Source: an uncultured Olsenella sp. (GTDB lineage Bacteria > Actinomycetota > Coriobacteriia > Coriobacteriales > Atopobiaceae). Taken from it: DNA of 64,000 bases. The notes below the pieces were generated by a model. It worked only from the letters and a program-made list of their open reading frames with translations, had not been told where the DNA came from and did no database searches. Made by a program: the position numbers and the translations under genes. Positions 8,327 through 15,890 of this stretch are shown here, one piece after another. The DNA lies in assembly GCA_900314575.1 (NCBI GenBank), contig OMVS01000001.1, positions 1 to 64,000 of the forward strand. Direction: 5' to 3'. Position 1 is the stretch's first letter, and each line of letters starts with the position of its first letter.

Positions 8327-8367
8327 GCGCAGGCCAACGGTTGCTTACCGTTGGCCTGCGCTTTTTT
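8327..8367 (+). terminator. strong Rho-independent terminator after the CAU tRNA
   Basis: A perfect 15-bp stem (8327-8341 with 8347-8361) with a 5-nt TGCTT loop followed by six T, 8 bases after the tRNA. Confidence 0.95.
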
Positions 8368-8452
8368 GCACGCCCCGGTTTCAGGCATGGCAGAGGCCGC
8401 CCCAGGGCCCAAGGCCCACCCGCGCCTACGGTCTAGCCCCACGAAGCCACGT

Positions 8453-8890
8453 CTAGGCCTTGTGGTAGCCGAGGTCCGCCGGGTTCAGGTCTCCCGAGAT
8501 CCACTTGACGGTGCCGCCGCCAGCCTCGAACGCGCTACGGGCGGCCGTCACCTCCTTGGAGAGCTCCATCGTATCTGCGTCCTTGCTCTTGCAGATTCCC
8601 TTGGACCAGTAGTCGATCACCAGCTCGGAGTCCCCACGGATCTCCTTGGCGCCAAGGCCCCTTGCCACCTCGAGAGCCAGGGATAGCGCTCGCAGCTCGC
8701 CGTAGTTGTTGGTACGGCCAGCCAATGTCAGGTTCCCGTCCTCGTCAAGCTCCCCCGCGTCAAGGACGAGCGGCAGCAGCGACTCCTTCGCCTCGTTCGC
8801 CACACGGCACTGGGTGGCCCTGCCAGACTGCAGCGACGCCCCGCTGTCGAAGTAGACGACGCCATTCTCCGCCTTGAGGTCATTCGCCAT
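8453..8890 (-). CDS. RNase HI-like (RNase H fold) protein
   Basis: A 145-residue protein with the RNase H type 1 arrangement of acidic residues: D15 in YFDSGAS, E65 in NNYGELRAL, D87 in IRGDSELVIDYW and D139 in GDLNPADLGYHKA. The fold cleaves the RNA strand of RNA-DNA hybrids in known members, and all four metal-binding acids appear to be kept, so activity is plausible. It is not the RNase HII (rnhB) of this genome, which lies at 27.8-28.6 kb. It is divergent from a ClpX-like ATPase with 163 bases between them. The gene stands apart from housekeeping operons. Confidence 0.82.
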   Translation of the reverse strand: MANDLKAENGVVYFDSGASLQSGRATQCRVANEAKESLLPLVLDAGELDEDGNLTLAGRTNNYGELRALSLALEVARGLGAKEIRGDSELVIDYWSKGICKSKDADTMELSKEVTAARSAFEAGGGTVKWISGDLNPADLGYHKA

Positions 8891-8938
8891 CTCGAAGTCC
8901 CTTCTCCCGTGTCAGGTCCGATGACCCTTGTCACACGC

Positions 8939-8952
8939 CATACTATAGTATG
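8939..8952. promoter_or_regulatory. perfect 14-bp palindrome in the divergent intergenic region
   Basis: CATACTATAGTATG is a perfect inverted repeat with no spacer, located 48 bases upstream of the RNase H-like start and about 100 bases upstream of the ClpX-like start. It is AT-rich in a very GC-rich chromosome and contains TATAGT on both strands, which resembles a -10 box. It could be an operator for a dimeric regulator, overlapping -10 elements, or both. No regulator gene is adjacent. Confidence 0.55.
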
Positions 8953-9053
8953 AGGGGACATTAATTCACGCAGTGCAATAGCCCTGCCCATCGCCTCCGG
9001 AGCGGGGCGGAGAAGGGGACGCAAGTACCTGCGGCCCCGAAAGGACGTCGGAC

Positions 9054-10439
9054 ATGAATTTCCGCATGGCCCAGGACTTCTTTGTCGAGCTTGTCGGCGC
9101 GCTCGCCTGCGCCGATGGCGGCACCCCGGAGACGAACCCGGCGATCACGTTCAACGAGCACGCCAAGGCGGGAGAGTTCGACGAGCTCTCGGACGCCGAG
9201 TACAACGCCTGCCTCCACGCCGTGAACGAGATCGCCGTCCTCTGGCAGAAGCGCCCCACTACCACCCTTTACGAGATCGCGCGCAGGGCGCTCTCCGACT
9301 GCAGCCTCACCGAGGCTGAGCTTTCGGTGGTAGCCGAGGTGCTCGGGCGCGCATGGGTCCGCAAGCACGGAAACCCCCTGGAGGACCACTACTTCAAGAC
9401 CCCCGTCCGATACCTCGACCGCGAGCGGTCGCGCGGCGGCGCCCTCGACAGTGCCGAGGTGACGGGCCTCCTCCAGCTGAGCCCGCGGCAGATCGCCAAG
9501 GAGCTCTCGCGAGACGTCTGGGGGCAGGAGGATGCCATTCGCGACCTCGCCCTCATGCTCTGGCACCATGTGCGTGGAGACCGCCGGGTCACCCTGCTCA
9601 TGGGGCCCACCGGCTCGGGCAAGACCCTGCTCGCCAACGGCGTCGCAAGGTTCTGGCCTCACGTCGCCTGGGTCGACGGCAGCCAGGTCACCACCGAGGG
9701 GTGGAAGGGTGACGTCAAGTTCTCCAACATGTTCCGTGGGATGGACAAGGTCGACGCCGAACATGCCATCGTGGTAATCGACGAGGCCGACAAGATGTTC
9801 GAGCCGAAGACCACCAGCTCGGGAGAGAACAGCTCCGCGTGGGTGCAGACCGAGCTCCTCAAGCTCATGGACGGGGGGCACACGAAGTCCGTCCTCGGGT
9901 CGGACCCCAAGGCAGTCCCCGAATCGCTCTCCATGGAGAGCGTGAGCTTCCTGCTCATGGGCACCTTCGAGCACATGCTCGAAGGCATGTCCCACGAGAC
10001 GCGGCTGGCCGGCTTCTCCGCCGACAACAGCGCGATCGACGCGGCCGAGACCAGGCTCCCCTCGATCGAGGACCTCGTGCGCTACGGTGGCGTGCGCCGC
10101 GAGATCGCAGGTAGGATCAACATCGTGTCCCGGGTCTCCAAGCTCACGGTCGACGACTACGCTCGCCTGCTGAGGGACCCCGCCCGCTCCCCCGCCGTGC
10201 GCATCGCGCGCCAGTACGGGACCTCGGTCACGCTCACCGACCAAGAGTGCCAGGAGCTGGCCGAGTTCGCCGCCTCCGCCGGCCTCGGCGTCAGGAGCCT
10301 CGAGTCCAGACTCGAGCAGAGGCTCGACGAGGACCTCTGGGAGGGCAGGATAGACCCCGACAACGACATCCCGGACCCCACGGACCAGCCGAGCTCGACC
10401 GAAGAGGCCGGCACCACCGAAGAGCTCCCCTGGGACTGA
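9054..10439 (+). CDS. ClpX-like AAA+ ATPase without zinc-binding domain
   Basis: A 461-residue AAA+ protein whose core follows ClpX: Walker A GPTGSGKT (184-191), pore-loop position TEGWKGD (214-220, where ClpX has GYVG), Walker B IVVIDEADKM (239-248), arginine-finger region REIAGRINIV (349-358) and sensor 2 GVRSLES (412-418). At the position of the ClpP-binding IGF loop it has AGF (319-321). Residues 1-150 contain no cysteine-rich zinc domain and resemble no N domain I know; the C terminus is acidic (EELPWD). ClpX family members unfold proteins for ClpP or act as remodellers. The ATG has AAAGGA 8 bases upstream. It is convergent with the next gene. Confidence 0.85.
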   Translation: MNFRMAQDFFVELVGALACADGGTPETNPAITFNEHAKAGEFDELSDAEYNACLHAVNEIAVLWQKRPTTTLYEIARRALSDCSLTEAELSVVAEVLGRAWVRKHGNPLEDHYFKTPVRYLDRERSRGGALDSAEVTGLLQLSPRQIAKELSRDVWGQEDAIRDLALMLWHHVRGDRRVTLLMGPTGSGKTLLANGVARFWPHVAWVDGSQVTTEGWKGDVKFSNMFRGMDKVDAEHAIVVIDEADKMFEPKTTSSGENSSAWVQTELLKLMDGGHTKSVLGSDPKAVPESLSMESVSFLLMGTFEHMLEGMSHETRLAGFSADNSAIDAAETRLPSIEDLVRYGGVRREIAGRINIVSRVSKLTVDDYARLLRDPARSPAVRIARQYGTSVTLTDQECQELAEFAASAGLGVRSLESRLEQRLDEDLWEGRIDPDNDIPDPTDQPSSTEEAGTTEELPWD

Positions 10440-10462
10440 TCCCAAGGCCTGGGCCTGGCCCC

Positions 10463-11488
10463 TTAGGAGAAGAGCATCCCGCGCCCGACGTCTGCCAGGG
10501 TGGCCGCGCCGCACATCTCCATGGTGTCGGCGAGCTCCGAGCGCAGCTGCGCGAGGTAGTCCTCCACTCCCTGCTGGCCGCCGCCGTGGGCCGCCACCAC
10601 CACGGGCCTGCAGACGAGGGCCGCGTCAGCGCCGAGCGCGAGCGCCCGGAAGACGTCCACGCCGGAGCGGATCCCGCCGTCGACGAGGACGGACATCCTG
10701 CCCGCCACCGCCTCCGCGATGCCGGGGAGCACCTCGGCCGTCGCCGGGACGCCGTCGAGCACGCGGCCGCCGTGGTTGGAGACCACGATGGCGTCCGCGC
10801 CCGCATCGAGCGCCTTGAGCGCGCCGCGCGCGGTCATGATGCCCTTGAGCACGAAGGGCGTCCCGGCCTCGTGGCACTGCTCGGCAACCTCTGCGAGCTG
10901 GTCGACCGTCTTGGACCCCGCGGGCGGGTTCTGGCCCTTGAGGAAGGGCAGGCCCGCCGCGTCGATGTCCATGGCGATGGCGAGCGGGTGGGCACCCAGG
11001 GCCACCCCGACGCGCTCGCGCACGACGTCCATTGCCCAGGGCTTGATCGTCTCGACGCCGCAGCCCCCGAGGGAGGCGATGACCTGCGTGGCGTTGGCTA
11101 CGATGCTGCCCTCCAGGCCGTCGCCGGTCCACGCGACCGTACCCTGGGCCGCGGCGGCCGAGAGCACGCAGCGGTTGTAGGAGACGTCGTCGAAGAGCTC
11201 GCCGTAGTGGCGCCTCACGTCGCCGACGGGACCGACCATGACGGGCAGCGAGAGGGTGCGGCCGAAGAGCTCGAGCGAGGTGTCCGCCTCCGCGTAGGGA
11301 CGGATCGTGTCGAGGTTGACGCGCCACTCCTCCCAGGCCTGGTAGTTGCGGACGGCGACCGTGCCCGTCCCCTTGGCGCCCGGGCCTGGGACGTGCGCGC
11401 CGCACGCCCTCCCGTCGCAGACGGGACAGGCCTTGCACCACGCCCCCGTCTTGCCCCTCGCCCTCTCCGCGAGCTCCCTGTACAGCAT
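10463..11488 (-). CDS. FMN-dependent alpha-hydroxy-acid oxidizing protein with N-terminal four-cysteine motif
   Basis: A 341-residue TIM-barrel flavoenzyme of the lactate/glycolate oxidase and type 2 IPP isomerase-like group. The active-site segment VSNHGGRVLDGVPAT holds the catalytic histidine and arginine, and LVDGGIRSGVDVFRALALGA binds FMN phosphate. The N terminus carries C18, C21, C24 and C29 (CKACPVCDGRACG) followed by a glycine-rich PGPGAKGTG, a feature of a clostridial/actinobacterial subfamily. The substrate, likely a 2-hydroxy acid such as lactate, is not proven. GGGGAG precedes the ATG at 11488. It lies downstream of proS, separated by a hairpin. Confidence 0.88.
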   Translation of the reverse strand: MLYRELAERARGKTGAWCKACPVCDGRACGAHVPGPGAKGTGTVAVRNYQAWEEWRVNLDTIRPYAEADTSLELFGRTLSLPVMVGPVGDVRRHYGELFDDVSYNRCVLSAAAAQGTVAWTGDGLEGSIVANATQVIASLGGCGVETIKPWAMDVVRERVGVALGAHPLAIAMDIDAAGLPFLKGQNPPAGSKTVDQLAEVAEQCHEAGTPFVLKGIMTARGALKALDAGADAIVVSNHGGRVLDGVPATAEVLPGIAEAVAGRMSVLVDGGIRSGVDVFRALALGADAALVCRPVVVAAHGGGQQGVEDYLAQLRSELADTMEMCGAATLADVGRGMLFS

Positions 11489-11507
11489 GGCTCTCCCCCC
11501 TTGCGAA

Positions 11508-11529
11508 GGGGCGCCCCGTGGGGCGCCCC
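11508..11529. repeat. GC-rich inverted repeat between proS and the oxidoreductase
   Basis: Two copies of the self-complementary decamer GGGGCGCCCC are separated by two bases, so the region folds as a 10-bp hairpin on either strand or as two small ones. There is no T run after it on the minus strand. It may attenuate read-through from proS; not proven. Confidence 0.5.
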
Positions 11530-11573
11530 GGACCACCTGGCTGTCTTTGCGATCTTCCGACCTTGCGTCGCTC

Positions 11574-13295
11574 CTAAGCCCTCTGCGGGACGACCTTCTC
11601 CGCCAGGAACTTCGCGACCTCCTCGATCGCGACCTCCTCGCGCTCGCCTGTGGCGCGCACCTTGACCTCGACCTTGCCGTTTGCGATGGCCTTCTTGCCG
11701 CAGACGACCTGGTACGGGAAGCCCATGAGGTCGGCGTCGTTGAACTTGACGCCCGGGCGCTCCTTGCGGTCGTCCACCACGACCTCCACGCCGGCGGCAA
11801 CGAGCTCTCGGGCCACCCTGTCCGCGACGGGCCAGACGACCTCGTCGCCCACCGTCAGGGGCACGACCTCGACCTCGTAGGGCGCGACGCAGACGGGCCA
11901 GGTTATGCCGTGCTCGTCGTGGTGCTGCTCGACGATGGCGGCGAGCATGCGCGAGACGCCGATGCCGTAGCAGCCCATCACCAGGGGCTTCTCCTTGCCG
12001 TCCACGTCCATGAAGGTGGCGCCCATGGGCTCGGAGTACTTGGTGCCGAGCTGGAAGACCTGGCCGCACTCGATGCCGCGCGCGAGCTTGAGGGGCTCGC
12101 CGCACGTGGGGCACAGGTCGCCCGCCTTGGCGGAGATGACGTCGACCCACGCGTCGTCGGCGATCGTGAGGTCGCGGCCGAGCTTTGCGTGCACGTAGTG
12201 GTAGCCTGCCTCGTTGGCGCCGACCGCCCACCACACGGACCCCTTGAGCGACTGGTCGAAGCAGGCGCGCACGCCCTCCGGCAGGCCGATCGGCCCGATG
12301 AAGCCCTTCACGAGGCCCGCCTGCTCGAGCTCCTCGTCGCTCATCAGGTGGTAGTCGCCGAAGGCGTGGGACGCCTTCACGTCGTTCATCTCGTGGTCCC
12401 CCGGGACGAAGACCACGACGGGCCTGCCGTCGCCGTCCATGAGCGCGAGCGCCTTGCGGGTCGCGCCCTCGGGGACGCCGAGGAAGGCAGCGAGGTCGGC
12501 GATCGTGGAGCAGCCGGGGGTCTCGACCTTCTCGAGCTCGCCCGGCTCACCGTCCTCGAGGCTGATCGGTGCCGTCGCGGCCTCGGTGTCCGCCGCGTAG
12601 CCGCACTTGTCGCAGTAGACGAGCTCGGCCTCGCCGGCGTCGGCGATCGCCATGAACTCGATGGAGGTGCTGCCGCCGATCTGGCCCGTGTCCGCCGCGA
12701 CGGGCAGGCACCACAGGCCGCAGCGGCGCATCACGTTCGCGTAGGCGCGGCTCTCGTCGTCGTAGCAGCGCTGCAGGCTCTCCTGGTCCGCGCTGAAGGA
12801 GTAGCCGTCCTTCATGATGAACTCGCGCGAGCGCATGAGGCCGAAGCGCGGTCGCCTCTCGTCGCGGAACTTGTCCTGGATGTGGTAGAGGGTGACGGGA
12901 AGCTGCTTGTAGCTGCTGAGCTCGTTGCGCACGAGGTCGGTGTAGGTCTCCTCGTGGGTGGGGCCGAGCGCGTACTCGTGGTCGTGGCGGTCCTTGATGC
13001 GCATGAGCTCGGGGCCGTAGGCGTCCCAGCGGCCGCTCTGGTGCCAGAGCTCCGCGTCGGTGAGGATCGGGGTGAGCATCTCCTGGGCGCCGATGTCCTC
13101 CATCTCCTCGCGGATGACGCCCTCGATCTTCATGAGCGAGCGCCACGCGAGCGGCAGGTAGCTGTAGAGGCCGGCGGCCTCCCTGCGGATCATGCCGGCG
13201 CGGAGCAGCAGGCGGTGGCTTGCCAGCTCGGCCTCGGCGGGGTCCTCCTTGAGGGTGGGTGCGTAGAGGGACGACATCTTCGCGTAAGACTTCAC
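11574..13295 (-). CDS. proS: prolyl-tRNA synthetase, bacterial type
   Basis: A 573-residue class II aminoacyl-tRNA synthetase that charges proline. Motif 2 (KFRDERRPRFGLMRSREFIMKD in part), motif 3 (GCYGIGVSRMLAAIVEQ), and a ~180-residue insertion between motifs 2 and 3 with the deacylase-like LAAFLGVPEGATRKALA segment mark the long bacterial form with editing domain. The GTG at 13295, with GGAAGG upstream, is chosen because it gives the normal MKSYAKMSSLYAPTLKEDP opening; the open frame further upstream is non-homologous. It follows ispG, as in many Gram-positive genomes, after a 98-base gap with a leader hairpin. Confidence 0.96.
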   Translation of the reverse strand: MKSYAKMSSLYAPTLKEDPAEAELASHRLLLRAGMIRREAAGLYSYLPLAWRSLMKIEGVIREEMEDIGAQEMLTPILTDAELWHQSGRWDAYGPELMRIKDRHDHEYALGPTHEETYTDLVRNELSSYKQLPVTLYHIQDKFRDERRPRFGLMRSREFIMKDGYSFSADQESLQRCYDDESRAYANVMRRCGLWCLPVAADTGQIGGSTSIEFMAIADAGEAELVYCDKCGYAADTEAATAPISLEDGEPGELEKVETPGCSTIADLAAFLGVPEGATRKALALMDGDGRPVVVFVPGDHEMNDVKASHAFGDYHLMSDEELEQAGLVKGFIGPIGLPEGVRACFDQSLKGSVWWAVGANEAGYHYVHAKLGRDLTIADDAWVDVISAKAGDLCPTCGEPLKLARGIECGQVFQLGTKYSEPMGATFMDVDGKEKPLVMGCYGIGVSRMLAAIVEQHHDEHGITWPVCVAPYEVEVVPLTVGDEVVWPVADRVARELVAAGVEVVVDDRKERPGVKFNDADLMGFPYQVVCGKKAIANGKVEVKVRATGEREEVAIEEVAKFLAEKVVPQRA

Positions 13296-13316
13296 GGGAA
13301 TCCTTCCAGTAAGCTC

Positions 13317-13353
13317 GGTCGCGCCGGCCCCCACCGGAGGCTCGGGCGCGACC
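13317..13353 (-). promoter_or_regulatory. leader hairpin upstream of proS
   Basis: Between ispG and proS a 9-bp perfect stem (GGTCGCGCC / GGCGCGACC) encloses a 19-base loop that can pair further. TACAAT (minus strand, 13369-13374) just upstream could serve as a -10 box, which would put the hairpin inside a ~65-nt leader. No T-box sequence or second structure is visible. Confidence 0.4.
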
Positions 13354-13393
13354 CGTACGGACCTTCCAATTGTAGGACAATCGGCAGCGCGCC

Positions 13394-14518
13394 CTACGAG
13401 AAGCGTGCCTCGATCTCCTTGAAGAGCTCGTCCACGATGTCTGCCTCCGCGACCTTGCGCAGGGGCTTGCCTCCGGCGAAGATGAGCCCCTGGCCCTGGC
13501 CGCAGGCGACTCCGATGTCGCAGCCCGCCGCCTCGCCCGGGCCGTTCACGACGCAGCCCATCACGGCGACCGAGATGGGCGCGCGGACCCCCTGGAGCCT
13601 GCGCTCGACCTCCTCCGCGATCGGAATGAGGTCCACCTTTGTCCTGCCGCAGGTGGGGCAGCTCACCAGCTCGGGGTGCAGGCGCCTCATGCCGAGGGCG
13701 CCGAGCAGCTCCCACGCCACCCTGACCTCCTCGACGGGGTCAGCGGTGAGCGACAGGCGAATCGTGTCGCCGATGCCCTCCTCGAGCAGGACCCCCACGC
13801 CCACGCAGTTCTTGACCGTCCCCTGGAGCAGGGTGCCTGCCTCGGTCACGCCGACGTGCAGCGCCACCTCCGGGAGCCGGCGCGAGAGCTCACGGTAGGT
13901 CGCGAGCGTCACGGGGACCGAGTGGGCCTTCGCCGATAGGACGACGTCGTGAAAGCCGCGCCCCTCGAAGTGGCGGACGAAGGACTCCGCGGAGGCGACG
14001 AGCTTCTGGGGCCCGTCGAGGTCCTCGCGGGCGTCGACGTCCTTGTCGAGCGATCCCATGTTGACGCCGATGCGGATGGGGACGCCTGCCTCGCCCGCCG
14101 CGTCGATCACCGCGTCGACCCTGTCCCAGGAGCCTATGTTGCCCGGGTTGATGCGCACGCCCGTAGCGCCGTTCCTGACCGCGGCGACGGCGAGCCTGTG
14201 GTCGAAGTGGACGTCCGCGATCACGGGAATCGGGCTCTGCGCGCAGATCGCGCGGAAGGGGTCGACGTCGGCCGCTGACGGCAGGGTCACGCGCACGAGC
14301 TCGCAGCCCGCGTCCGAGAGACGTCCCACCTGCGCGAGGGTGGCGTCCACGTCCGAGGTGGGCGTGGTGCACATCGACTGCACGGAGACGGGTGCGCCGC
14401 CCCCGACGGCGACGCCGCCCACGCTCACGCGCCTCGTGCGCTCCCTGGGGAGCCGCGGCGCACCGGAGCTCGCAACCACGCCGCCGCCAATCTCGCTCAG
14501 CATCAGCTCACCATCCAA
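13394..14518 (-). CDS. ispG: 4-hydroxy-3-methylbut-2-en-1-yl diphosphate synthase
   Basis: A 374-residue IspG (GcpE), the [4Fe-4S] enzyme that converts ME-cPP to HMBPP in the DXP isoprenoid pathway. MCTTPTSDVDATLAQ near residue 49 and GVRINPGNIG match the TIM barrel; LVSCPTCGRTKVDL and MGCVVNGPGEA hold the cluster cysteines. The ATG at 14518 overlaps the rseP stop; ATG at 14503 (MLSEIGGG) is an alternative with equal support. Its partner dxr is two genes upstream in the same transcript. Confidence 0.96.
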   Translation of the reverse strand: MDGELMLSEIGGGVVASSGAPRLPRERTRRVSVGGVAVGGGAPVSVQSMCTTPTSDVDATLAQVGRLSDAGCELVRVTLPSAADVDPFRAICAQSPIPVIADVHFDHRLAVAAVRNGATGVRINPGNIGSWDRVDAVIDAAGEAGVPIRIGVNMGSLDKDVDAREDLDGPQKLVASAESFVRHFEGRGFHDVVLSAKAHSVPVTLATYRELSRRLPEVALHVGVTEAGTLLQGTVKNCVGVGVLLEEGIGDTIRLSLTADPVEEVRVAWELLGALGMRRLHPELVSCPTCGRTKVDLIPIAEEVERRLQGVRAPISVAVMGCVVNGPGEAAGCDIGVACGQGQGLIFAGGKPLRKVAEADIVDELFKEIEARFS

Positions 14519-15890
14519 TCAGCAGTCTGCTCACGTCGTTTCTGAGCACCACCACGAACACGAAGGCGAAGAAGGCGATCCCCACGTAGGAGACGACGCT
14601 CTGCGCCCTCACCGAGAGCGGCCGCCTCATCGCCGCCTGGATGACCTCGATGAGGATCTTGCCGCCGTCGAGCGGCGGGATCGGCAGGAGGTTCATGAAC
14701 CCGAGCGACATGGAGATTGCGGCCAGCAGCGACACCACGCTCATGAGTCCCTGCGAGGCGGCCTGCGAAGCCATCACCGAGATGCCCACGATCGAGGTGG
14801 AGGAGTCGAGCACCTGCATGGTCTGGGTGGGCACGATCAGCCTAGCGGCGAAGGTGGCGACGAGGCCGGCATAGTCGACGGCCCAGCGGGAGGCCTCGAG
14901 CACGCCGGGGCGGTAGGTCGTCGTCTGCGCGTTGACGCCCAGGAGCTGCCCCTCCCCCTCCGAGACCTCGATCGTGGTGGTCATCGCCTCACCGTCGCGG
15001 ACGAAGCCCACCTCGACCGAGGAGCCCGGCGTCAGGTACTGCCGAACGGCGTCGACGAGGTCGCTCCAGTCCGTGACCTCGGCGTCGCCGATGCGCACGA
15101 TCGCGTCGCCCGCCTCGAGGCCCGCCTCGTCGGCGAGCGAGCCCTCGGTCACCGAGGCGATGACGTTGGAGTCGACGACGACCTGCTGGCCCACGACGCA
15201 GAAGGCTGAGACCGCGAGGACGAAGGCGAGCGCGACGTTGACAAGGGGGCCGGCGACGAGCATGCAGACGCGCTTCCAGAAGCCGCAGCCGAGGTAGGTG
15301 CGGGCCCTCTCGCGCTCGAGCGCCGCCTCCGCGTCGCAGTCGAGCGGGCGCGGATCGCCCGCCCCCGTCGTCCCAGGCTGCGAGAAGTCGTGGGCGCGGT
15401 CGTACTCGGTCAGGAAGGCGGCGTCGCGCCTGAGCGTCTCGAACTGCTCGGGATAGGCCCCCTGCGACTCCCGCTCGCCCTTCGAGGCGTCGTAGTAGGG
15501 CCTGATCGCGGCCCAGTCCGACAGGGTGGCGAGGAGGCCGTAGGAGCGGTCGACATCGCAGCCGAGCTCGTCCGCCAGCGCCGCCGCGCTCACGCGCCCC
15601 TCGCGCTGTACCACGGAGAAGGCCTGTGCGAGAAGCTCGTCTTGCTCCCCCTCCATGCCGCAGATGCGCGTGTAGCCGCCGAGGAGTATCGGCGTGACGC
15701 CGACCTCGGTGCCGTAGCGCTCGAGCTTGCGCGAGAGCCTGGCGCGGCAGGGCATGCCGAGGAAGAACTCGGTCACGCGCACCCCGAAGGCGCGCGCCGC
15801 GAGGTAGTGGCCGCCCTCGTGCACGAACACGAGGAGCGAGAGGGTGACGACGCCCCAGAACACGGCCGAGAGGACGCCGGCCGCGCTCAT
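14508..15890 (-). CDS. rseP: RseP-type site-2 protease with PDZ domain and large cytosolic insertion
   Basis: A 460-residue membrane metalloprotease. HEGGH (24-28) lies in the first membrane segment, a PDZ domain spans about 237-310, and LLPIPPLDGGK (401-411) supplies the third zinc ligand. Between PILLGGYTRICG (67-78) and the usual WKRVCMLVAGPLVN (205-218) there are about 120 additional residues, including GRVSAAALADELGCDVDRSY (98-117), which reads like a helix-turn-helix/winged helix. The family cleaves membrane-bound anti-sigma factors and signal peptide remnants; the substrate here is unknown. The ATG overlaps the dxr stop (ATGA). The dxr-rseP-ispG order is typical. Confidence 0.93.
   Translation of the reverse strand: MSAAGVLSAVFWGVVTLSLLVFVHEGGHYLAARAFGVRVTEFFLGMPCRARLSRKLERYGTEVGVTPILLGGYTRICGMEGEQDELLAQAFSVVQREGRVSAAALADELGCDVDRSYGLLATLSDWAAIRPYYDASKGERESQGAYPEQFETLRRDAAFLTEYDRAHDFSQPGTTGAGDPRPLDCDAEAALERERARTYLGCGFWKRVCMLVAGPLVNVALAFVLAVSAFCVVGQQVVVDSNVIASVTEGSLADEAGLEAGDAIVRIGDAEVTDWSDLVDAVRQYLTPGSSVEVGFVRDGEAMTTTIEVSEGEGQLLGVNAQTTTYRPGVLEASRWAVDYAGLVATFAARLIVPTQTMQVLDSSTSIVGISVMASQAASQGLMSVVSLLAAISMSLGFMNLLPIPPLDGGKILIEVIQAAMRRPLSVRAQSVVSYVGIAFFAFVFVVVLRNDVSRLLIGW

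Noticed and set aside
8453-8890. Reverse transcriptase-associated RNase H from a retroelement
   Set aside because: No reverse transcriptase domain or other retroelement part is near; the gene is a stand-alone RNase H fold.
13296-13393. T-box riboswitch before proS
   Set aside because: The 98-base gap has a single hairpin and none of the conserved T-box sequences; it is too short for a T-box.
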